From JAFDWR01 sp038216655 (GTDB lineage: Bacteria; Armatimonadota; Fimbriimonadia; Fimbriimonadales; Fimbriimonadaceae), in contig JBBQPZ010000005.1 in NCBI GenBank assembly GCA_038216655.1, positions 1 to 64,000 of the forward strand: a stretch of 64,000 nt of DNA. The letters run 5' to 3'. The stretch's first letter is position 1; each line of letters starts with the position of its first letter. Position numbers and translations under genes: made by a program. Below are positions 32,666 to 40,047 of the stretch, piece by piece. Under the pieces are notes generated by a model, which was not told the DNA's origin, did not search any database, and saw only the letters and a list, made by a program, of their open reading frames with translations.

Positions 32666-33457
32666 TTACGGGTTCCTCATCAGGACGAGGCTGGAGAACA
32701 AGACCTGGAACCCGATGCGGCGGGCGTTGCGGAGGGAGTCGGTGCCTGCGTTGGCCGACATCAGCCCGAGAGCGTTGGGTGAGGCGTCGCGGAGGCGTTG
32801 GGCGAGGAGGGCTTGTTGGATGCCACGCTTTCGAAATTGAGTTCGGGTGGTGCCACCGAACAGGGCGACGCACCCCTCGAATTCCGTCATCGAGGCCGCG
32901 CCGGCGGGTTCGCCGTCGATCCATGCGATATAGCGCCTCGGCATCTCGGAGGCGGCGAGGAAGTGGGTGATCGGGTCCACTTCATCCGGCATTTCGGGCT
33001 TGTGCAGCCAACCCGCCATGCAGAGCCCCATGAAGATCGGGTTGACGGCTTCGACTTCCGTCATTTCGAGGCCCGGGATCACCGGCATGTCGATCGAGGT
33101 GGGTTCGCGGTACATCTGGGTCTCGAAGTGGTCGAGGACGTATCCCTTCTTACTCGCGAGGATCAGGAGTTCTTGGGGGGAGAGGGGGTCCACGACGAGT
33201 TCCCAGTTGGTGGCGCGGCCGCGATAGAAGTCCTCGAGCTTGTCGAGGTCGGATTCCTCGATCGCTTGTCCCAGCCCGACTCCGTCCACCTGGGTGAGGG
33301 GGTTCTGTTCGCCGGCAAATACGGCGAGGCCTCCGGCAACTTCAAGCACCCCCGGCCCGTCGCCGGGATTCAGGCGTTCAAAGGTGCGGCCGTAGTCGCG
33401 CAGCGACGCGAACGTGAGCGCTTGGGACCTTCTTGCGACTTCGAGGTCGGTGAGCAT
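32666..33457 (-). CDS. GNAT-family N-acetyltransferase
   Basis: 263 aa. The C-terminal half is the GNAT fold: YIAWIDGEPAGAASMTEFEG, then the acetyl-CoA loop TRTQFRKRGIQQALLAQRLR and ANAGTDSLRNARRIGFQVLF. The N-terminal half (FASLRDYGRTFERLNPGD) resembles the leader of related two-part GNAT proteins. Substrate unknown. CACAAT ends 7 nt before the ATG. Confidence 0.75.
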   Translation of the reverse strand: MLTDLEVARRSQALTFASLRDYGRTFERLNPGDGPGVLEVAGGLAVFAGEQNPLTQVDGVGLGQAIEESDLDKLEDFYRGRATNWELVVDPLSPQELLILASKKGYVLDHFETQMYREPTSIDMPVIPGLEMTEVEAVNPIFMGLCMAGWLHKPEMPDEVDPITHFLAASEMPRRYIAWIDGEPAGAASMTEFEGCVALFGGTTRTQFRKRGIQQALLAQRLRDASPNALGLMSANAGTDSLRNARRIGFQVLFSSLVLMRNP

Positions 33458-33542
33458 GCGGAGTATTGTGGCCGAACGCCCCCGAATCCGTCCGTCACCC
33501 TGAGCAAGGACCGAGCTTCGATTGTCATAGAATCAACTTCAG

Positions 33543-33705
33543 GCGGTGCCACGGCTTGGCTAGGAGCGTAGACGATTGAGAAACTGGAACCGCTCCCTGG
33601 CAAGCCGTGCTCCACCGCATCGGCGGTAATTACAACGCACGGTTTGCCGGGAACCTCTGAGAGTTCTGAGGCAATCTCCGGTCCCGGCCAAACCGTGGCA
33701 CCGCA
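33543..33705. repeat. Type B two-hairpin REP-like element
   Basis: GGTGCCACGGCTTGGCTAGG ... CCTGGCAAGCCGTG forms hairpin 1; ACGCACGGTTTGCCGGGA ... TCCCGGCCAAACCGTGGCACC... hairpin 2. It shares GGTAATTACAACGCACGG with the copy at 7337-7500. Confidence 0.65.
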
Positions 33706-33717
33706 GATCAATTCCAC

Positions 33718-34038
33718 CTAGGCAGACGGGAGGGTTTCTTCGGTCGGCTTTGGCTCCGGCGGTTTGCCGTGGCCGCGCTTGACCGTGCGGCCGTCGATGG
33801 TGTCGGCGGCGATCCAGGGGAAGTAGATGGCGGCGATCATGAGGCCTCCGCAGACGCAGGCGATGTTGTAGAAGCTCCAGTGCATCTTAAGCAGCAGGAA
33901 GTTGAACATCAGGCTCAGCGAGGCCAGGGTCGATCGTCCCCCCGCCAGCACCAATCGCCCGAATTCGCTTCGGCTCTTGTCGAACCAGGCACGGATGCAG
34001 GTGATGTAGAGCAGCACCGCGAGGGCAACGAAAGCCAT
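33718..34038 (-). CDS. Small membrane protein, function unknown
   Basis: 106 aa. Three hydrophobic segments (FVALAVLLYITCIRAWF, LASLSLMFNFLLL, ACVCGGLMIAAIYFPWIA) and a polar, Pro-rich C-terminal tail. CATAAT ends 6 nt before the ATG, so it has its own promoter. It lies downstream of the phage-type portal gene on the same strand, but its own promoter and the intervening repeat argue against one operon. No holin or other family is recognised. Confidence 0.55.
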   Translation of the reverse strand: MAFVALAVLLYITCIRAWFDKSRSEFGRLVLAGGRSTLASLSLMFNFLLLKMHWSFYNIACVCGGLMIAAIYFPWIAADTIDGRTVKRGHGKPPEPKPTEETLPSA

Positions 34039-34069
34039 TGACTGATTATGGCGGACAGACCTGGCGATT

Positions 34070-34155
34070 CGAGATTCGTTATTCGCGATTCGGATCGGAG
34101 ACTCGAACCACCTCCTAAGTCCCTCCGAATAACGAATAGCGAATGACGAATCTCG
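34070..34155. repeat. ATTCG heptanucleotide element with inverted arms
   Basis: Tandem ATTCG-type 7-nt units, then a spacer, then the inverted arm: CGAGATTCGTTATTCGC (34070-34086) pairs with GCGAATGACGAATCTCG (34139-34155) at 16 of 17 positions. It ends 3 nt before the portal gene's stop. Confidence 0.75.
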
Positions 34156-34158
34156 CTC

Positions 34159-35241
34159 CTAACTGACGGCTCCCGTCGAGAACGCGTCCAGCTTCAGCGC
34201 CTGGAATTCGAACTTGGGGATGTCTCCGGGTCCGAAGTTCAGCTCGATGAGCGGTCGGATGACCTGCTCGGTCATCACGCGGTCGGCGAGCTCCTTTCTC
34301 AGCGCTTCGAGCTGTAGGAGGAGCACCTGCAGGTGGACCTTTCCCATCGCCAGCGAACCGACGCGGCGGCCCTCGTCGGTCGTGAGCGTCTGCCCGAGCA
34401 CAGCGCGGGCGATTTCGCGGTTGTGAAAATCGAGCGCGTCCATGAACCCTTGGGACTGCTCCTTGTTTCCCCCGAGGGTTGAGATGTCGATTTCGCTTGG
34501 ATACACGATTGCGACGTTGTCGGCAAGGTTCCTAAGCGACTCGGCGATCGCTGCTTGATCCTCGGCGGGGAGACCGCGCTCGAACTTGCCGAGCACCGTT
34601 GGCATCGCGAACCGCTCGAGGTGCAGCTTCCAGGCGGCAAGGAGGCTCTGCTTGGCCCGCCAGTGCGGGTACGCCGCGTCCAGGTCACTCAGACCCTTCG
34701 GGCGGCGATAAGCCTCTCGATTAGCCCAGACGACGAACTTAGAGCGCGGCAGAACTTCCTCGATGATGCCGGGCAGCCTCAGGCGCAGCTTATCCACTAC
34801 GCCGTACTCGTCGACCTCCATCCCGAACAGGCTCGGGTCCTTGGGGCGGACGGCGGCAAGCCAAAGGCGCCCCCGACCCTCACCGTAGATCGCCTCTTGG
34901 ACCGACCAGCCTTTCGCGAATGCGTCCATCGCGCCGGTCAGGATCGTGGCGGGCGAGCCTTCCATCCGCTCGAATGCCTCCTTCACGAACTCGACGTTGC
35001 GGGCCGCGTTCGCGCCCGAACCGGATGGCTTGATCTCGAACTCGGTAGCCAGCACGCCGAGACGCTTGACCGTCAATACGGTCTGGACCATGGAGTCGGT
35101 CTGCATCTGGTCGTACGTGTCGTACGGCAGTGGACCCGAGGGGATGCCGGGTTGGGCGAGCGTGCGGCGCTCGTAGGTCGTAAATTGCGGCACGGTTTCT
35201 CGCGGTGCCTTCGATTTTCGGTTAAACCATCCAAACTTCAT
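34159..35241 (-). CDS. Phage portal protein, DUF935 (Mu gp29) type
   Basis: 360 aa. Diagnostic stretches include QTDSMVQTVLTVKRLGVLAT near residue 48, AFAKGWSVQEAIYG, and the C-terminal ARAVLGQTLTTDEGRRVGSL. Portal proteins form the ring through which DNA enters a phage head. The Mu protein is longer (about 500 aa), so this one lacks a C-terminal extension. It overlaps the terminase gene by 20 nt in the Mu gene order, but no capsid, MuF, tail, integrase or lysis gene is present nearby. Confidence 0.75.
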   Translation of the reverse strand: MKFGWFNRKSKAPRETVPQFTTYERRTLAQPGIPSGPLPYDTYDQMQTDSMVQTVLTVKRLGVLATEFEIKPSGSGANAARNVEFVKEAFERMEGSPATILTGAMDAFAKGWSVQEAIYGEGRGRLWLAAVRPKDPSLFGMEVDEYGVVDKLRLRLPGIIEEVLPRSKFVVWANREAYRRPKGLSDLDAAYPHWRAKQSLLAAWKLHLERFAMPTVLGKFERGLPAEDQAAIAESLRNLADNVAIVYPSEIDISTLGGNKEQSQGFMDALDFHNREIARAVLGQTLTTDEGRRVGSLAMGKVHLQVLLLQLEALRKELADRVMTEQVIRPLIELNFGPGDIPKFEFQALKLDAFSTGAVS

Positions 35242-36529
35242 TTTTCAACTTCCTCTTCAATCCAAATTTGCGAACGCCCAAGGCTTTGATATGGGCACTG
35301 CCCCGGCGTCTGAGGCCGGTCGCGGCGAGGCCGAGGGCGATCACCATGTCGTCGTGGTAGCCGCGTCTCGCCTCCAACTTCCCGTCCAGATGCATCTCGA
35401 AATGCTCGAGTTCACGCAGCAAGGCGGGATCGGGCTCCATGCGGAAGGCCGCCGCTTCGAACAGGTCGGCGAGCCCATCGACGAGCTGTGTCTTGGAGGA
35501 TCGCGTGAACACGAATTCCTCCACCTTGTGCCCGGGGGCGGTGTCCTGCATGCGTGACGTAATCGGGTCGCCGATGCCCGTCGCGTCGCTGATCACGCGG
35601 GCTCCGGGATAGCGGGCCAGCAGTTCACTGACGCGGGCCATCTGCTCGGTCCAGCCGACCGCGTGGTAGACCGCCATCTCGCAAAGCACCACCTCGGTGC
35701 GATCGCCAGTGATGACCGCGACCGCGGTGCAGTCGTTGTAGCGTCCCCAGTCGATCCCGACAATCCACGGTCCCTTCACCTCCGGAATCCGCGGGACAAT
35801 GCACGATCGTACGGCATCGTCGCGAAAGACCTTTCCTTCGAGTTCCATGAACTTCGCCTCGTACTCGACGAGATAGGCACGTTGGGAGATCAGCTCCTTC
35901 TGAATCTCTAAGAACTGCGGTCCGACGAGCGGATTCTCCGAACTTGGTGCGGTGCGGCTCCAGACGCCATGCTCGTTCCGCTGACCCATCCGGAAGAACC
36001 GCCAGAAGTGGTTCATGCCGTGGGGCGTGGAGATCAGGGTGAGCATCCCCTCCGTCGTGGCGAGCATCGGCATTGCGATCTCGGTGATCAGGTCTTCGGG
36101 GACGTAGGCAGCTTCATCGACGACGATGTGGGTTGCTTCGTTGCCGCGCAGGGATCGACCAATGTGTCCGGAGCGGGCAATAACGCGATGCCCCCGGTAG
36201 GTCAAGGTAGGAAAGGGGCTGCGCCGAACTACCGCCTCGCGCTTGGCCTTCTTCTCTGGAGGGCTTCGGTCATGCCTTACCACTGCATCGAGCAACTCGA
36301 CGGTGCGGTCAAATAGGAGTCGCGCTTGATCGAGGGTGGGGGCGAGCAGTAGGTGTTTAGAGGGCGAATCCCGGTGCAAAGCCTCAACGACCTGGGCGGC
36401 GCACGCGTCGGTCTTCCCCCAGCGGCGTCCGCACGCCAGCACCTTGATCTTGGCGTCGGACTCTAAGAACTCCCGCTGCCCCGCGTGAGGCCTCCAGACG
36501 GCGGCAAATCGGTCCCAAAACTGTTCCAT
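35222..36529 (-). CDS. Phage terminase large subunit
   Basis: 435 aa. ATPase part: Walker A CGRRWGKT (33-40), Walker B HIVVDEAAYV (134-143), coupling motif LISTPHG (165-171). RNase H-like nuclease part: GIDWGRYND (258-266, D260), SDATGIGD, and YHDDMVIALGLA near the C-terminus. All catalytic positions look intact. It packages and cuts DNA during head filling. Neither a -10-like box nor a ribosome site is evident upstream. With the portal gene it forms an isolated packaging pair. Confidence 0.85.
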   Translation of the reverse strand: MEQFWDRFAAVWRPHAGQREFLESDAKIKVLACGRRWGKTDACAAQVVEALHRDSPSKHLLLAPTLDQARLLFDRTVELLDAVVRHDRSPPEKKAKREAVVRRSPFPTLTYRGHRVIARSGHIGRSLRGNEATHIVVDEAAYVPEDLITEIAMPMLATTEGMLTLISTPHGMNHFWRFFRMGQRNEHGVWSRTAPSSENPLVGPQFLEIQKELISQRAYLVEYEAKFMELEGKVFRDDAVRSCIVPRIPEVKGPWIVGIDWGRYNDCTAVAVITGDRTEVVLCEMAVYHAVGWTEQMARVSELLARYPGARVISDATGIGDPITSRMQDTAPGHKVEEFVFTRSSKTQLVDGLADLFEAAAFRMEPDPALLRELEHFEMHLDGKLEARRGYHDDMVIALGLAATGLRRRGSAHIKALGVRKFGLKRKLKNEVWMV

Positions 36530-36568
36530 GCATCCATGGGGTCGGATCTCGGGGGAAAGTCAACCGGG

Positions 36569-36636
36569 AGATTGGAGAATCGAGAATCGAGAATGGTGAA
36601 TGGAGGGAAAAGACCATCCCTCGATTCACCATTCTC
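36569..36636. repeat. GAGAATC heptanucleotide element with inverted arms
   Basis: GAGAATC-type units followed by arms GAGAATGGTGAATGGAGGG (36589-36607) and CCCTCGATTCACCATTCTC (36618-36636), complementary at 18 of 19 positions. It lies 40 nt upstream of the terminase start. Confidence 0.75.
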
Positions 36637-36679
36637 CACTCTCAATTTACAAAGGTTCGAATAAACTCCCAACCCGAAG

Positions 36680-38126
36680 ATGCCTTCCCGACGAGACTTC
36701 TGCCGAACCGCCTTGGGTGCCGTTGCTGTCGTCGCTCTTCCTCGCTTTGCTTTCCCCTCTTCCGACCCAACCATGTCCAAACCGCTCACCCTTCTCGAAC
36801 TGCAGCAACGCTTCCTCGACCTTCGCCTTGGGATGTTCATCCACTTCAACATGGCGACGTTCCAGGACCGGGAGTGGGGCGACCCGACAGCGGCGCCAGA
36901 CGTGTTCAATCCGACCCAGCTCGACACCGACCAGTGGGCGGAAACCGCCAAATCGGCGGGGATGACCTGGGGCTGCTTGACCACCAAGCACCACGACGGC
37001 TTCTGCATCTGGCCGACCGCCACGCGGAGCGCGAGTGTGCGCCATACGATGCGCCAGACCGACGTCGTCCGTGCCTACGTCGATTCCTTCCGCAAGCACG
37101 GCTTGCGAGTCGCCTTGTACTTCTCGATTCTCGACCTGCGTGAGAACATCCGGCACTTCAACGTGACCGCCGACAAGGTGCAACTCATCAAGGATCAGCT
37201 CGCCGAGCTGTTCACCCACTACGGGGAGATCGATGCGCTGATTATCGATGGTTGGGATGCTCCGTGGAGCCGGATCACCTATGAGGAGGTGCCGTTCGCC
37301 GAAATCTACGCGATGCTCAAGAAGCTGCAGCCGAACTGCCTGATCGCCGACCTCAACGCGAGCCAGTACCCGACATCGGGGCTTTACTACACCGACCTGA
37401 AGGGGTTTGAACAGAACGCAGGTCAGCACCTCCCTGAGCAGAGTAGCGTCCCTGCGTTCTCTTGTGTGACCCTTACGGACGGCTGGTTCTGGAAGTCTGA
37501 CGACGGCGAGAAGCCGCTCAAATCGACTGAGCAGGTAGTGAACGAGTGGCTGAGCCCGCAGAACGAGCGGCACTGCAGCCTCATCGTCAATGCTCCACCT
37601 AACCGGGAGGGACGTATGGCACCCAATGTGGTCGCGCGCCTGAAGGAGATCGGGGCGGCGTGGAAGCACCCCGGTCCCGCGGCGAAGATACGTGCTACGA
37701 ACGGTGATCACGACGCGCAATCTCGCCACCGGTCGGCCGATCAAGGCAAGTTCCTGCCCCGACACCGTGGGACCTGATCAGGCCAATGACGGCAACTTCA
37801 ACTCGTCATGGTCGCCCGATGATGGAGTGAAGGAAGCGTGGTTGGAAGTCGATCTTGGTCCCGCCACCGCGTTCAACACGCTTGTGCTCGTCGAGCCGGT
37901 GGGTAAGTACAAGGACTATCAGGAGAGTCGGATCAAGCGGTATCGCTTCGAGGGCTGGGTCGACGGGGCTTGGCACATGCTGGCCCAGGGTGAGGTTCCT
38001 CAGCGGGTGCAGATGCATGAGGCTCCGCGGGTTCACGCGACTAAGGTTCGGCTCGTCCTCGAACCCAGTCAGGACGGTCCCCATATCTCAGATTTCGGCA
38101 TCTACAACGAGTTCTTGCGAGGCTAG
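36680..38126 (+). pseudogene. GH29 alpha-L-fucosidase with discoidin-like C-terminal domain, frameshifted
   Basis: The first frame (36680-37777) starts with a Tat-type signal (SRRDFCRTALGA) and carries GH29 landmarks: TKHHDGFCIWPT (102-113) and the predicted nucleophile in ALIIDGWD (D190). From about 37690 the sequence continues sensibly one frame over, to 38126: NLATGRPIKASSCPDTVGPD, then WLEVDLG, an F5/8 type C (discoidin)-like sheet. A single +1 shift in about 37688-37715 joins them into a protein near 480 aa, a normal size for the family. The catalytic domain is complete before the shift, so a truncated active enzyme is also possible. Confidence 0.75.
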
Positions 38127-38133
38127 CGCGGGA

Positions 38134-38164
38134 ACCTGGCCGGCCCGTAAGGGGTCGGCCAGGT
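38134..38164. terminator. Strong hairpin after the fucosidase gene
   Basis: ACCTGGCCGGCCC and GGGGTCGGCCAGGT form a 13-bp stem with a GTAA loop, 8 nt after the stop. No T-run follows, so termination is likely but not certain. Confidence 0.45.
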
Positions 38165-38322
38165 ATGAGGAGGGTGGCCATGGTCCTTGTTGTAGGTGGG
38201 CGGAATGCCTAACTGGGTTCACGGGCCCTTCGGCCCATACCGACAAAACTCTTCCCGGGCTCGCACGTTTGAGCCTATGACTTAGCCTCCCGGACACTTG
38301 CTCCGGGCATGGAGAAAGGAAT

Positions 38323-39012
38323 ATGAAACTTAGCAACCTTAGAATCACTCTTGGCGCGATCGCCCTTGGCGTCTTTCTGATCGCCCCGATGACCGCCAGC
38401 GCCCAGCGCGACTACAACCAGCAGGGCGAATGGGGCAATTCGCAGGGAAACGGGAATTGGGGTAACCAGCAGGGCCGAGACCGGGACTATCAACGCGGCA
38501 ATCGTGGAAACGACTACCGTCGCGGACAGAACTTCCATATCCGAGCCTTGGTGGACGATGCCGAGCGGGACAGCAACTCGATGCGCTACGTGTTCGAGCA
38601 CAGTGTAAACCGTTGGCGGAACTTCGACAGAAACGATCGCGATGACCGCGGGCGCAACCGAGATCGGAACTGGGACCGCGACAACGATCGGAACTGGGAC
38701 CGCGACAACGATCGGAACTGGGATCGCAATGATCGCAGCCGAGATTGGGATCGCCGCAACTGGAACGACGCGAAGTCGGCCATCCAGCACCTCGACGAGT
38801 CGATGGAGACGCTCCGACATGCCGCAGACGACTATCGACCGCGCGCCAGCCGCGATGAGATGAGCGAGGTCCTGCGTCGGGCCGAGATCTTCTCCGATTT
38901 CTTCGCCCGTCGCCGAGACGTTCGTGAAGTTATTGGCGACCGATGGGAGCACCTTCGCGTTGACATCAACCGGCTTGCCCAGGTCTACGGCCTGAGCAAC
39001 GTCCGCCGGTAA
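38323..39012 (+). CDS. Secreted low-complexity protein with WDRDNDRN repeats
   Basis: 229 aa with a Sec signal ending ASAQ. The region about 100-145 is Asp/Arg/Asn/Trp-rich with perfect NWDRDND repeats; a Gln/Gly/Asn-rich stretch precedes it. The C-terminal third is a normal helical domain (AIQHLDESMETLRHAADDYR). AGAAAGGAAT is a good ribosome site 4-10 nt before the ATG. The charge repeats suggest a polymer- or surface-binding role; no family is recognised. Confidence 0.6.
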   Translation: MKLSNLRITLGAIALGVFLIAPMTASAQRDYNQQGEWGNSQGNGNWGNQQGRDRDYQRGNRGNDYRRGQNFHIRALVDDAERDSNSMRYVFEHSVNRWRNFDRNDRDDRGRNRDRNWDRDNDRNWDRDNDRNWDRNDRSRDWDRRNWNDAKSAIQHLDESMETLRHAADDYRPRASRDEMSEVLRRAEIFSDFFARRRDVREVIGDRWEHLRVDINRLAQVYGLSNVRR

Positions 39013-39083
39013 ACCTTGACCCTCGGGAGCGTCGATTTCCCCCAGATCGCACGCTCCTGAGGAACCATTTGCCCTCCATGTTC

Positions 39084-39089
39084 TATAAA
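39084..39089 (+). promoter_or_regulatory. TATAAA -10 box, leaderless promoter
   Basis: Ends 7 nt before the ATG at 39097. Confidence 0.5.
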
Positions 39090-39096
39090 TAGGGAT

Positions 39097-39915
39097 ATGA
39101 GGGTTAGTAAATTTGCATTTGTTCTAGTTGCCATTGGCGCGGTCGCTCTGGTCGGCGCGCAAGGCGGTGCCCGGCAGGGTGGCCGTCAGGGCGGTATGGC
39201 GCAGGGTCGGCCAGGTGGTCAGGGCGGCCCCGGTGGAAATCGCGTTCAGTTCGGCGGTCGCATGACGAGCGATACGAACCCCGGCTTCCTCCAGATCCCT
39301 GCCGTTCAGAAAGAGCTCCATCTTTCCGCGGGTCAGATTCAGAAGATCACCGCTGCCATGCCGCAGCGCGGTGCTCCTCCCCAGCCGGGTGGCGACATGC
39401 AGAAGATGATGGAGGAGCGTGTGAAGGCGATGAATGCGACCCTCACCCTTCTTAATCCGGCCCAGAAGCAGCGACTGAAGGAGATCACTCTCCAGTCTTA
39501 CGGTGGAAATGCGATGCAGTTGTCGTCGGTCCAGAAAGCCCTCGGTCTCAGCGCCAGCCAGGTCAAGCAGATTTCGGCCGCGACCGACAAGGTCGCCAAA
39601 GAGCGCCAGGCGTCGATGCAGTCCATGGGCGCGATGCGCCCGGATCAGCCTCAAGACCCCAAGGCCTGGCAGGCCCGCATCGACAAGATGCGCGCGGAGA
39701 ACGAGAAAGGCCGCAAGGTAATTGCCGCGGTGGTTGACAAGACGCTAACAGCGGCTCAGAAGACCAAGTGGAAGGCGATGCAGGGCAAGCCGTTTGACGT
39801 TGCCAGCCTGCGAATGCGACGCGGCGGTGGCCCCGGCGGACCTGGAGGTCCCGGCGGCCGCGGTGGCCGCGGCGGAGCCGGCGGCGGTGCCGGTCGCGGT
39901 CGCGGCGGCGCGTAA
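39097..39915 (+). CDS. Secreted Gly-rich protein with Spy-like helical core
   Basis: 272 aa with a Sec signal ending VGAQ. Gly/Gln/Arg-rich segments at both ends flank a helical core of two related halves, each with a Leu-Ser-x-x-Gln motif (KELHLSAGQIQKITAA and KALGLSASQVKQISAA) followed by a KMMEERVKAM-type helix. This resembles the LTxxQ motifs of Spy/CpxP periplasmic chaperones. The role is inferred from that likeness only. A perfect terminator follows. Confidence 0.55.
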   Translation: MRVSKFAFVLVAIGAVALVGAQGGARQGGRQGGMAQGRPGGQGGPGGNRVQFGGRMTSDTNPGFLQIPAVQKELHLSAGQIQKITAAMPQRGAPPQPGGDMQKMMEERVKAMNATLTLLNPAQKQRLKEITLQSYGGNAMQLSSVQKALGLSASQVKQISAATDKVAKERQASMQSMGAMRPDQPQDPKAWQARIDKMRAENEKGRKVIAAVVDKTLTAAQKTKWKAMQGKPFDVASLRMRRGGGPGGPGGPGGRGGRGGAGGGAGRGRGGA

Positions 39916-39929
39916 GCATTGGCTAAAAG

Positions 39930-39968
39930 AGCCCGCAGGCGATCTTCGCCTGCGGGCTTTTTCTTTGG
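39930..39968 (+). terminator. Intrinsic terminator
   Basis: A 13-bp perfect stem (AGCCCGCAGGCGA / TCGCCTGCGGGCT), 3-nt loop, then TTTTCTTT. The best terminator in the window. Confidence 0.9.
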
Positions 39969-40047
39969 CGGTCAGGGACAAGGCAAAGTCGTCTTGGAGT
40001 GATGGAGAGATGCATGATCCTTCCAGCAAATACCCAATACTTCAGTG

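Noticed and set aside
33718..34038. Phage holin downstream of the portal gene
   Set aside because: It has its own leaderless promoter, is separated by a repeat element, and shows no holin-like pattern beyond being small and hydrophobic.
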